Assembly (NCBI GenBank): GCA_030037575.1
Contig: JASHRB010000643.1
Coordinates: forward strand, 1 to 5,852
Reading direction: 5' to 3'
Origin: Candidatus Sulfotelmatobacter sp.
GTDB lineage: Bacteria; Acidobacteriota; Terriglobia; Terriglobales; Acidobacteriaceae
DNA: 5,852 bases
In this document: in pieces, positions 1-5,788 of the stretch
How the letters are laid out: each line of letters opens with the position of its first letter
Numbering within the stretch: the first letter of the stretch is position 1
Position numbers and translations under genes: made by a program
The notes under the pieces: generated by a model
What the model saw: the letters and a program-made list of their open reading frames with translations, nothing else
The model's database searches: none
What the model was told of the DNA's origin: nothing

Positions 1-494
1 ACGTTCGGACTGAGTCAGGAAGGGGCTTTGTGCGCGAACTTCACGCCAGAGTTCCTGACGCGCACCTGATCTATGTCGATCCGGTGACTGCCACCGCGAT
101 GAGCAATAACGTGCTGCAAGCCGTGGACGAAGCCAAGACTGTGATTGCCGCCGTCTATGTGGTGCCGAGCGCGGGAAAAATCGGCAACTCCGTCGCGATG
201 TCCGACGCGACCGGCGATTTGCTTGCCCGGATGCTCGCCCGCGCCGCGGCAAAAACGGTGGTGATTGCCATGGGAAACCCTTATGTAGCCGCAAGCTTCC
301 CCAAGGTTGAGAATTATATGTGTACGTTTTCGAACGCGTCGGTATCGGAGACCAGCGCGGTGAAGGCCTTGTTCGGAGAAATTCCAATTCGCGGGCATCT
401 TCCCGTCACCATCCCCGGCATTGCCGAGCGCGGCGCCGGTATGGAACGTCCCATTCAGGTTGCAAATGGAGGATCGGATTATGTGCATCGATAA
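1..494 (+). CDS. GH3 glycoside hydrolase, C-terminal part (partial; probable beta-N-acetylhexosaminidase)
   Basis: The gene enters from the left edge. The first complete codon is at position 3, and 163 residues are visible before TAA at 492-494. The GTG at 30 is internal, because the frame is open to the window edge. What is seen is an alpha/beta pattern with hydrophobic strands (TVIAAVYVVP, KTVVIAMGNPY), followed by FSNASVSETSAVKALFGE and a G-LPVTIPG stretch near the end. This is the usual ending of the GH3 C-terminal alpha/beta sandwich domain in the NagZ/beta-glucosidase superfamily. Family knowledge: these enzymes release terminal beta-linked sugars by a retaining mechanism, and two-domain NagZ-like members act on N-acetylglucosamine of peptidoglycan or chitin fragments. 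The catalytic TIM barrel with the nucleophile Asp lies outside the window, so substrate is inferred only; beta-glucosidase remains possible. The 3' end overlaps the lipoprotein gene by 14 bases. Confidence 0.8.
   Translation, partial: VRTESGRGFVRELHARVPDAHLIYVDPVTATAMSNNVLQAVDEAKTVIAAVYVVPSAGKIGNSVAMSDATGDLLARMLARAAAKTVVIAMGNPYVAASFPKVENYMCTFSNASVSETSAVKALFGEIPIRGHLPVTIPGIAERGAGMERPIQVANGGSDYVHR
468..473 (+). promoter_or_regulatory. Strong Shine-Dalgarno site deciding the lipoprotein start
   Basis: GGAGGA lies 7 bases before the ATG at 481, inside the 3' end of the GH3 gene. It selects this ATG over the upstream in-frame ATGs at 421 and 441, which would put about 13-20 charged or polar residues before the signal peptide. 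Confidence 0.8.
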
Positions 495-1083
495 ATTGGA
501 GAGTTCGTGGGCCGCCGTGGGATTCATTGCGCTCGCGCTGCTGCTTTCCGGGTGCAGCATCAACGTGAAAAAACAGCCGAATGGCCAGGATAAGCAAGTA
601 GAGATCGACACGCCGGTGGGCGGCATTCACCTCAGCGAGCAGGCAAATGTGGCCGACGTGGGCCTGGAAGTTTATCCGGGTGCGCGTTTGAAGCCAAAAA
701 ATTCCGACGGCAACCAGGATAGCGCCAACGTGAATATTTCCGGATTCGGTTTTGGCATCAAAGTGGTCGCGCTGCAATACGAATCCGACGACCCGCCCGC
801 AAAAGTTCTCTCCTTTTACAAAGACCAAATGAAAAAGTATGGCAGCGTTCTGGAATGCCGTACCGCCGACCTCAACCTCGATATGAAGATGGAGGGGATC
901 GATTCCGACCATCACTCCAACCAACTTTCCTGCCCCAAAGTCGATCTCGGCAGCGCCAATAACATCGAACTCAAAGTTGGGAAGAAAGACGATCAGCACA
1001 TTGTGAGCATTAAGCCGCAGGGCAAGGGATCGAGTTTCGCGCTGGTCTTTGTGCGCACGCACGGCAAACAAGCCGACATTTAA
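481..1083 (+). CDS. Small lipoprotein of unknown function
   Basis: A 200-residue protein. The start at 481 is chosen because of the GGAGGA site and because it gives a normal lipoprotein signal: a short N-terminus with one Lys, a hydrophobic core at residues 11-22, and lipobox LLSGC with the lipidated Cys at 25. The mature protein should therefore be anchored in a membrane facing the periplasm. After a polar linker, residues 59-126 form the recognisable core: GLEVYPGA (61-68), VVALQYESDDPPAKVLSFY (95-113) and YGSVLEC (120-126). Cys126 and Cys151 could form a disulfide. The 'VYPGA ... Y-S-D-P--V--FY' arrangement resembles small hypothetical proteins I associate with Acidobacteriota, in which a parallel beta/alpha fold has been suspected; I cannot name a family. 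It overlaps the GH3 gene by 14 bases in a different frame, so it is probably translated from the same mRNA and may work alongside that envelope enzyme. Confidence 0.85.
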   Translation: MCIDKLESSWAAVGFIALALLLSGCSINVKKQPNGQDKQVEIDTPVGGIHLSEQANVADVGLEVYPGARLKPKNSDGNQDSANVNISGFGFGIKVVALQYESDDPPAKVLSFYKDQMKKYGSVLECRTADLNLDMKMEGIDSDHHSNQLSCPKVDLGSANNIELKVGKKDDQHIVSIKPQGKGSSFALVFVRTHGKQADI

Positions 1084-1172
1084 GGGCCTTCCATTTCCTC
1101 CTCGGCCGCTGTTCCTGCCTTGCGCCCGCCGCGCGTCGTGCGATACCTTCAAGCTAGTTTTCCTCTCGGCTG
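1084..1172. other. Intergenic gap between lipoprotein and zinc-ribbon genes
   Basis: 89 bases, rich in pyrimidine on the plus strand. There is no convincing promoter pair (TTGCGC at 1120-1125 has only a poor -10 partner), no Shine-Dalgarno site before 1173 and no clear terminator. The next gene could be transcribed by read-through. Confidence 0.5.
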
Positions 1173-1841
1173 ATGAATCATCCCTGCTACAAGTGCGGGC
1201 ACATGATTGAAGATGGCAAGCCCTTTTGCCCGGAATGCGGCGCGCCACAAATACGCGTGGTTCTTCCCGAATCCCCAGCACCAGCGGCGGTGGCGGGCGA
1301 GGCCGCGGTATTGGCCGGTCACGCGCAACCTGAACCCGCTCTTCACGGCGAGCCCTCGAACCCGCTTGCCGCCGGACGGTTTCACGACCTCAAGCCGTGC
1401 GCCCTGGCGGCCGGCATCGCGATTGTTCTTTCCTTCCTGGGCTTGAATCCGTTCGTGGCCGCGTTGGGTGCGGGCGGGCTGGCGACCGTATTCTCCGGTC
1501 GCCGTGCCTTGGCTACACTGCCTCCCGCGATGGGAGCGCGGCTGGGAGCGATGAGCGGGTTGCTTCTTTTCGGTTTTTCCACTTTGTTCGAGACCTTGGC
1601 GGTTGTGCTTCTCCACAAAGGCGCGGAACTGCGCGCCCAGATGCTTGACAAGGTTCAGCAGATCTCGCAACGGTATCCGGGCGCCCAGGTTCAACCGTTT
1701 CTGGACTTTGTAAAGACCCCCGAGGGCTTCGCCTTCATGATGGCCGGTTCGGTGGTTTTCGCCCTGGTCGCATTTATTGCGCTGGGCAGTGCGGGCGGGG
1801 CGATTGCCGCAGCCGTACTGGGCCGCAGTCACCGGCGGTAG
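1173..1841 (+). CDS. Zinc-ribbon membrane protein of unknown function
   Basis: A 222-residue protein. It opens with a zinc ribbon: C5-x2-C8 and C19-x2-C22, the second in the form FCPECG, as in the zinc-ribbon (zf-ribbon_3/DZR-like) domains often found at the start of bacterial membrane proteins. A flexible Pro/Ala-rich linker covers residues 31-70. Then come hydrophobic segments at about 77-108 (perhaps two helices), 125-148 and 186-216, with Arg-rich ends (GRR at 109-111, the C-terminal RSHRR). A polar segment between the last two (149-185) contains charged residues. Three or four membrane passes are likely, with the zinc ribbon probably cytoplasmic. ATG 1173 is the first start in frame and places the ribbon at the extreme N-terminus as is usual; it has no Shine-Dalgarno sequence. 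The adjacent genes are unrelated, so context gives no function. Such proteins are often annotated 'zinc ribbon domain-containing protein'. Confidence 0.8.
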   Translation: MNHPCYKCGHMIEDGKPFCPECGAPQIRVVLPESPAPAAVAGEAAVLAGHAQPEPALHGEPSNPLAAGRFHDLKPCALAAGIAIVLSFLGLNPFVAALGAGGLATVFSGRRALATLPPAMGARLGAMSGLLLFGFSTLFETLAVVLLHKGAELRAQMLDKVQQISQRYPGAQVQPFLDFVKTPEGFAFMMAGSVVFALVAFIALGSAGGAIAAAVLGRSHRR

Positions 1842-1852
1842 CCGCGGATTTT
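1835..1852 (+). terminator. Weak terminator-like hairpin at the end of the zinc-ribbon gene
   Basis: GCGG (1835-1838) and CCGC (1842-1845) flank the TAG stop codon as a loop and are followed by TTTT at 1849-1852. The four-base-pair stem is short, so this is only a possible terminator. Confidence 0.2.
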
Positions 1853-1867
1853 GCCCATATCAGTGCG

Positions 1868-1957
1868 CCCCCCCCGGCCGGGCCTCATGTTCCATGGGCG
1901 CCGGGGGAAATCCAGCCGTCTGCGGCTGGCTCTCGGTTCCATCTTGCCGTCGGCAGG
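1868..1957 (+). other. Structured leader upstream of pyrB: three successive hairpins
   Basis: Three inverted repeats lie in series. First, CCCCCGGC (1871-1878) pairs with GCCGGGGG (1900-1907), and inside that loop CATG at 1886-1889 can pair with CATG at 1893-1896. Second, CCAGCCG (1912-1918) pairs perfectly with CGGCTGG (1923-1929) around a TCTG loop. Third, CTTGCC (1943-1948) pairs with GGCAGG (1952-1957), with one G-T pair. An eight-C run at 1868-1875 starts the block. None is followed by a T run, so these are not standard intrinsic terminators. No PyrR-binding consensus is recognisable. They could be an RNA or DNA regulatory structure for pyrB, or an intergenic repeat. Confidence 0.45.
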
Positions 1958-1973
1958 GCTCGCCGCGTATGAT
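1944..1973 (+). promoter_or_regulatory. Possible sigma-70 promoter for pyrB
   Basis: TTGCCG (1944-1949, 4 of 6 matches to the -35 consensus) is 18 bases from TATGAT (1968-1973, 5 of 6 matches to the -10 consensus). A start near 1979-1980 would give a leader of only about 18 bases beginning GTTTG, with no Shine-Dalgarno site before the ATG. The -35 overlaps the third hairpin. The site is predicted by eye only. Confidence 0.45.
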
Positions 1974-1997
1974 GCAGCGTTTGTATTTTTCTGTGCA

Positions 1998-2912
1998 ATG
2001 AACCAACCGGCGCGCGGCTCGCTGCTCGACATCGAACACCTCGATTCTAAGGAAATCCTCAGGCTGTTGAAGCTGGCGCGCGGAATGAATCCGCGGAAGC
2101 CCCCCCCGCTGCTACGCCATCGGCGAATCGCGCTCCTGTTTTACGAGGCTTCCACCCGCACTCGATCTTCCTTCGAAATTGCGGCCAAGGCGCTGGGCGC
2201 GGTCACCACCCTGGTTCAGTCTTCCGGATCGAGCATTGAAAAGGGCGAATCGCTGATCGACACCGGTTACACGCTGCGCGCCGTAGGTGCGGATGCAATT
2301 GTGATTCGCCATCCGGCAGCGGGCGCTCCCCACCTGATGGCCAGACATCTCGACATTCCCGTTATCAATGCCGGCGATGGCATGCACGAGCATCCTTCGC
2401 AGGCTTTGCTCGATGCCTTCACCATTTTGAGGCACAAGAAAACGTTAGAGGGCCTGCAGGTTACGATTATCGGCGACATTTATCACAGCCGCGTCGCCCG
2501 CTCCAATTGTCGCTTGTTGAGCCGTTTCGGGGCGAAGATCATGCTTTGCGGCCCTCCTGAACTGGTTCCGCAGGTTTCGGCGACTCTGGTTCCCGGCTTG
2601 CGAATCACGCGTCATATTGACGAAGCCCTGCGCGGCGCGGATGTAATCATGCTGCTCCGCGTGCAGCAGGAACGCCTCGCGGGCAAGAAAATTCACGCGC
2701 GTGATTACATCGCGCGTTATCAAATGACAGCTCCACGGCTGAAACTGGCAAAGCGGGATGCGATTGTTATGCACCCCGGCCCCATCGTTCGCGGCCTTGA
2801 AGTAACCTCGGAAGTCGTCGACGGGTCGCAGTCTGTGATCGTCGACGAGGTGCGAAACGGTGTGCCCACGCGCATGGCAATTCTGGCGAGGGCGCTGGGG
2901 AAAGGCAAGTGA
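1998..2912 (+). CDS. pyrB: Aspartate carbamoyltransferase catalytic subunit
   Basis: Joins carbamoyl phosphate and L-aspartate to give N-carbamoyl-L-aspartate, the first committed step of pyrimidine synthesis in the cytoplasm. The product has 304 residues, close to the usual 300-310. Carbamoyl-phosphate site: S52-T-R-T-R56, the same numbering as E. coli, then EKGES with Lys82, Arg104 (VIRHP) and HPSQ at 132-135. Aspartate site: GDIYHSRVARSN (159-170) with Arg165, and RVQQER with Arg221. HPGP at 259-262 precedes the final helices. The HSRVARSN and RVQQER forms match the Bacillus-type enzyme, which works as a plain trimer; no pyrI regulatory gene follows. The frame is open upstream to ATG 1851, but those 49 extra codons cover the hairpin leader and are unlike the family, so ATG 1998 is chosen. 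No Shine-Dalgarno site is seen. pyrC follows 188 bases downstream. Codons 35-37 contain an eight-C run (2100-2107). Confidence 0.96.
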   Translation: MNQPARGSLLDIEHLDSKEILRLLKLARGMNPRKPPPLLRHRRIALLFYEASTRTRSSFEIAAKALGAVTTLVQSSGSSIEKGESLIDTGYTLRAVGADAIVIRHPAAGAPHLMARHLDIPVINAGDGMHEHPSQALLDAFTILRHKKTLEGLQVTIIGDIYHSRVARSNCRLLSRFGAKIMLCGPPELVPQVSATLVPGLRITRHIDEALRGADVIMLLRVQQERLAGKKIHARDYIARYQMTAPRLKLAKRDAIVMHPGPIVRGLEVTSEVVDGSQSVIVDEVRNGVPTRMAILARALGKGK

Positions 2913-2941
2913 GCCGTGGGATTGTGTGCGCACTGGATTCG

Positions 2942-3036
2942 GTCATCCCGGGCGAGGCGCAGAATCGATGTACTTCGCCAGCGGCAAGGTGATCGACAAG
3001 GATTGGGGGCTTCGGGCAAAACACGCTCGGGATGAC
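2942..3036. repeat. Palindromic intergenic element (MITE/REP-like) between pyrB and pyrC
   Basis: A 95-base segment with terminal inverted repeats: GTCATCCCGGGCG at 2942-2954 and CGCTCGGGATGAC at 3024-3036 match at 12 of 13 positions. Its centre is a second, nested palindrome: TCGAT (2965-2969) pairs with ATCGA (2992-2996), and 2971-2979 pairs with 2983-2991 around an AGC loop with one mismatch and two G-T pairs. Intergenic repeats with GTCAT(C/T)C(C/T)GAGCG-like ends are, from memory, widespread in some soil bacterial genomes, which suggests a non-coding mobile or dispersed repeat. It carries no ORF of its own. Only one copy is in this window, so dispersal is unproven. Confidence 0.6.
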
Positions 3037-3053
3037 AACCCGGGGCGGGGCCG

Positions 3054-3123
3054 GCCGAGCGCTGACGGCTCATTGCTGATGCCCGATTGCCCATCGCCAA
3101 ATGCTGACTGCCAAAAGCCACAA
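3054..3123 (+). repeat. Degenerate heptamer tandem array, running into the pyrC start
   Basis: Ten consecutive units keep exact 7-base register with consensus GC(C/T)NANN. The second base is C in all ten, the third is a pyrimidine in all ten, the first is G in nine and the fifth is A in nine. Example units are GCTGACG (3061-3067) and GCTGACT (3103-3109). The array resembles in style the short tandemly repeated heptamers (STRR) known from cyanobacteria. The ATG of pyrC (3101-3103) lies across units 7 and 8, so the last units are translated as the first residues of the enzyme. Confidence 0.6.
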
Positions 3124-4417
3124 GCGTGACGCCAGCCTGCTGATCAAAGGCGGCCATCTGATCGATCCGGCGGCGAAGATCAACGCGCCAATGGACATTC
3201 TGCTGCGCGATGGGCGCGTCGCCGAAGTTGCCCTGCCCAATAAAATTCGCGGCGGCGCCGATGAAAAGTTCGATGCCCGCGGGTTGATGGTTGCGCCCGG
3301 GTTCATCGATGTGCACGTCCATCTCCGCGAGCCTGGGCAAAGCTACAAGGAAACCATCGCTTTCGGCACTGCGGCTGCGGCGGCCGGAGGCTTCAGTTCC
3401 GTTTGTACCATGCCCAACACCTCGCCGGTGGTTGACACGGATGAGTGGGTGGCGTGGCTGAAGCAGCCCCAGCGCGGTGCGCTGGTGAATGTTTTTCCCA
3501 TGGCCGCGGCCACGCGCGGTTCGCGGGGCTCATCGCTTACCGATTTCGCCGCGTTGCAGCGCGCCGGTGCGGTTGCCGTGACCGACGATGGCAGGCCCAT
3601 TCTCGACGACAACATCATGCGCCAAGCTCTGCGGCTGGGGGCGGAGCTGAACCTGCCGGTGGTGCAGCACGCGGAAGACACGCGGCTCACCGAGCACTGC
3701 TCGATGCACGAGGGGCCGACCAGTTTCCGTCTCGGCTTGCGGGGGATGCCGGCCGCGGCGGAAGCAAGCATTGTCGATCGCGACGTGATCCTGGCACAGC
3801 AGATTCGAGAATCGCGCCTGCACGTCGCCCACGTATCGACCTCGGAGGCGCTGAAAGCCGTGCGCCGCGGCAAGCGCGCCAAGGCCCGGGTCAGTTGCGA
3901 AGTGACGCCCCATCATTTCACTTTGATCGATGAAAACGTCGGCGAATACGACACGCTTTGCAAGATGAATCCGCCGCTGCGCTCGGCTTCCGATCGTGAG
4001 GCGATTTTGGTTGCCTTGGCCGATGGAACCGTTGATGCCATTGCCACCGATCACGCCCCTCACGCCGCGCACGAAAAACAAGTGGAGTTCGACCGGGCCG
4101 CGTTTGGGATCACGGGACTGGAAACAGCGCTGGCTTTGGCGATAACCAAGCTGCATCGTGCCTATAAGATTCCTTTGCTGCGGGTGGTCGAGTTGTTTAC
4201 GGCGGGCCCGGCGCGCGTTTTTGATTTGCGCGGGCGCGGATCGTTGGCCAAAGGTAACTTCGCCGATGTGACGATTTTCGATCCCCAAAAGCGATGGACC
4301 TTCGAGGCCGCGAACTCGCGCTCGCGATCGCACAACACCCCGTTTGATGGATGGCAGTTTACGGGAAAGGTTTTGGGGACAATTGTCGGCGGGAGGGTGG
4401 TTTACCGGACGGAATGA
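3101..4417 (+). CDS. pyrC: Dihydroorotase
   Basis: Zinc amidohydrolase that cyclises N-carbamoyl-L-aspartate to dihydroorotate, the step after PyrB in pyrimidine synthesis, in the cytoplasm. The 438-residue length fits the long (class I, Bacillus/Aquifex-type) family of about 425-430. It has an N-terminal beta domain with LLIKGGHLIDP (13-23), the metal motif DVHVHLREPG (70-79, His72 and His74), a TDDGRPI segment (161-167, Asp162/163), QHAED with His190, HVAHVST with His244, the substrate-binding KMNPPLR (288-294) and catalytic ATDHAPH (315-321, Asp317). All metal ligands are present, so it should be active rather than a PyrC-like structural partner. It ends with the beta domain (GNFADVTIFDP). 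ATG 3101 is the only ATG before the core, as TGA at 3077 closes the frame. It has no Shine-Dalgarno site and lies in the heptamer array, giving about ten extra residues compared with typical starts. An unusual start near residues 11-14 cannot be excluded. Confidence 0.95.
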   Translation: MLTAKSHKRDASLLIKGGHLIDPAAKINAPMDILLRDGRVAEVALPNKIRGGADEKFDARGLMVAPGFIDVHVHLREPGQSYKETIAFGTAAAAAGGFSSVCTMPNTSPVVDTDEWVAWLKQPQRGALVNVFPMAAATRGSRGSSLTDFAALQRAGAVAVTDDGRPILDDNIMRQALRLGAELNLPVVQHAEDTRLTEHCSMHEGPTSFRLGLRGMPAAAEASIVDRDVILAQQIRESRLHVAHVSTSEALKAVRRGKRAKARVSCEVTPHHFTLIDENVGEYDTLCKMNPPLRSASDREAILVALADGTVDAIATDHAPHAAHEKQVEFDRAAFGITGLETALALAITKLHRAYKIPLLRVVELFTAGPARVFDLRGRGSLAKGNFADVTIFDPQKRWTFEAANSRSRSHNTPFDGWQFTGKVLGTIVGGRVVYRTE

Positions 4418-4564
4418 AAGCGTGGCTGCACATGCGCGGAGGCCGCCTCGGCTCCGCACCGCGGGCAGTCCGTTGGCTTGGCGAGAAACAACGCGGGGCG
4501 CTTTGCCGCAAAAGCGGATGTTGCTCTCAGCTTTGGCTACGAACCGCTCCGGAATCTTCCCCGG
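4418..4564. other. Convergent gap between pyrC and kbl
   Basis: 147 bases with no supported gene. It contains the strong bulged hairpin at 4436-4457, the small palindrome CCGCAAAAGCGG at 4506-4517 and, directly after the kbl stop on the minus strand, a weak imperfect palindrome (CCGG at 4549-4552 with CCGG at 4561-4564). None has a T run on either strand. A frame starting at ATG 4414 (ATGA overlap with the pyrC stop) stays open to 4638, but it encodes no recognisable protein and runs antisense into kbl. Confidence 0.5.
4436..4457. terminator. Strong hairpin after pyrC (possible terminator without T run)
   Basis: GCGGA (4436-4440) and TCCGC (4453-4457) form an outer stem, and GCCG (4442-4445) and CGGC (4449-4452) form an inner stem. 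A single bulged G is at 4441 and the loop is CCT: nine base pairs, nearly all G-C. It begins 18 bases after the pyrC stop and is almost symmetrical, so it could serve both convergent genes. The absence of a following T run makes it a pause or mRNA-end-protecting structure as likely as a true terminator. Confidence 0.4.
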
Positions 4565-5788
4565 CTAGTTCGGCAAGATTGCCATTCGTCGGCCAACTTT
4601 GCCCAGCACTTCCAGGGCCTGCTCCAACTGTTCTTTAGTGTGCGTCGCGGTCATGATCGTACGGATGCGGGCTTTGCCTTCGGGTACCGTCGGAAAGGCG
4701 ATGCCGGTGCCGAGCACGCCTTCTTTGAACAGTTCGCGGGAGAAGTCCATGGTGAGTTTGCCGTCGCCGACGATGATGGGCGTGATCGGGGTCTCGCTGG
4801 CAGGCGTGGTCCGGCCGCCGATATCGAAGCCCAGCAGGGCGAGTTCTTTTTTCCAGAAGCGGGTGTTCTGCCAGAGGCTTTCCATGCGCTCGGGTTCGCT
4901 TTCGAGAACCTCGAAGGCGGCGATGCAGGTCGCCGCCACCGACGGAGGATGCGAAGTGGAAAACAAAAATGGTCGTGCCCGATGATAGAGAAAATCGATG
5001 AGTTCGCGCGGGCCGCAGACGTAGCCACCGAGCGCGCCGATCGCTTTCGATAACGTTCCCACCTGAATGTCGACGCGGCCGTGCATCTTGAAATGATCGA
5101 CTGTCCCGCAGCCGTGGCGGCCGAGCACGCCGGAGGCGTGGGCATCATCGACCATCATGATTGCGCCGTATTTCTCGGCAAGATCGCAGAGCGCGGGCAG
5201 CGGGGCGATGTCGCCATCCATGGAGAAGACGCCGTCGGTGATCAACAGTTTCTTCCCCGGCTCATTTTTGACGCGCGCAAGTTTTTCGTCGGCTTGGGAA
5301 ATATTCTTGTGTTCAAAAACCAAAATTTTCGCTTTCGACAAGCGGGCCCCGTCGATGATCGACGCATGGTTCAGCGCATCGGAGATGATGAAATCGTCCT
5401 GGCCGAGAATCGCCGACACGGTGCCGGCATTGGCCGCGAAACCTGATTGAAAAACCACGCAGGCCGCGACATTTTTGAAGCGCGCGATTTTTTCTTCCAG
5501 CTCCATGTGAATCTTCATGGTGCCGGCGATGGTGCGCACCGCGCCCGATCCGACCCCATATGTGCGTGTGGCGGCGAGCGCGGCTTCGCGCAGCTTAGGA
5601 TGCGTGGTCAGACCCAAGTAATTGTTCGAGGCGAGATTGATGACCTTCTTGCCATCGAACGTGCACACCGGCGCCTGCTCGTCTGCGAGAACGCGCAGCT
5701 TGAAATGCGTGCCCTTCGCCTTGAGGTCGTTGAGCTGATCCGTGAGATAAGAAAGCGGGTTGGTGCGGGGTGCAGTGGTCATGGACAT
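4565..5788 (-). CDS. kbl: Glycine C-acetyltransferase (2-amino-3-ketobutyrate CoA ligase)
   Basis: PLP enzyme of the alpha-oxoamine synthase family. It cleaves 2-amino-3-oxobutyrate with CoA to glycine and acetyl-CoA, the second step of threonine breakdown, in the cytoplasm. The product has 407 residues (usual about 390-400). Seen in order: LASNNYLGL (52-60), GSGAVRTIAGT (80-90), a His141 that should stack on PLP (ALNHASIIDG), DGVFSMDGD (185-193), VDDAHASG with Asp214 and His217, GTLSKAIG with the Schiff-base Lys248, FLFSTSHPP (274-282), SETPITPIIVG (331-341) and ARIRTIMTATHT (373-384). The TIAGT, VDDAHASGVLG and GTLSKAIG wording closely matches the Bacillus-type Kbl. Other family members (8-amino-7-oxononanoate synthase, serine palmitoyltransferase) share the fold, so substrate is inferred from similarity. 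The start may be 5788 or the ATG two codons on (5782); neither has a clear Shine-Dalgarno site. The usual partner, threonine dehydrogenase, is not in the window. Confidence 0.92.
   Translation of the reverse strand: MSMTTAPRTNPLSYLTDQLNDLKAKGTHFKLRVLADEQAPVCTFDGKKVINLASNNYLGLTTHPKLREAALAATRTYGVGSGAVRTIAGTMKIHMELEEKIARFKNVAACVVFQSGFAANAGTVSAILGQDDFIISDALNHASIIDGARLSKAKILVFEHKNISQADEKLARVKNEPGKKLLITDGVFSMDGDIAPLPALCDLAEKYGAIMMVDDAHASGVLGRHGCGTVDHFKMHGRVDIQVGTLSKAIGALGGYVCGPRELIDFLYHRARPFLFSTSHPPSVAATCIAAFEVLESEPERMESLWQNTRFWKKELALLGFDIGGRTTPASETPITPIIVGDGKLTMDFSRELFKEGVLGTGIAFPTVPEGKARIRTIMTATHTKEQLEQALEVLGKVGRRMAILPN

Noticed and set aside
1120..1149. A promoter for the zinc-ribbon gene (TTGCGC with TACCTT)
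   Set aside because: The -10 candidate matches only three of six consensus positions, which is no better than chance.
406..1281. A 291-codon minus-strand open frame opposite the lipoprotein gene
   Set aside because: It is antisense to a gene with a clear signal peptide, lipobox and ribosome binding site. Its translation is rich in His and Arg with no recognisable domain, typical of a shadow frame in GC-rich DNA.
1851..1997. A 49-codon in-frame N-terminal extension of pyrB from ATG 1851
   Set aside because: The extension covers the hairpin leader and the promoter-like pair and is unlike any PyrB N-terminus. Starting at 1998 places STRTR at residues 52-56 as in the E. coli enzyme.
3530..4459. 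A 309-codon minus-strand open frame opposite pyrC
   Set aside because: It lies fully antisense to pyrC, whose catalytic motifs are all intact, and its translation shows no family features.
4414..4638. A small gene starting in an ATGA overlap with the pyrC stop
   Set aside because: The 74-residue product has no recognisable features, no ribosome binding site, and its end is antisense to the conserved kbl coding region.
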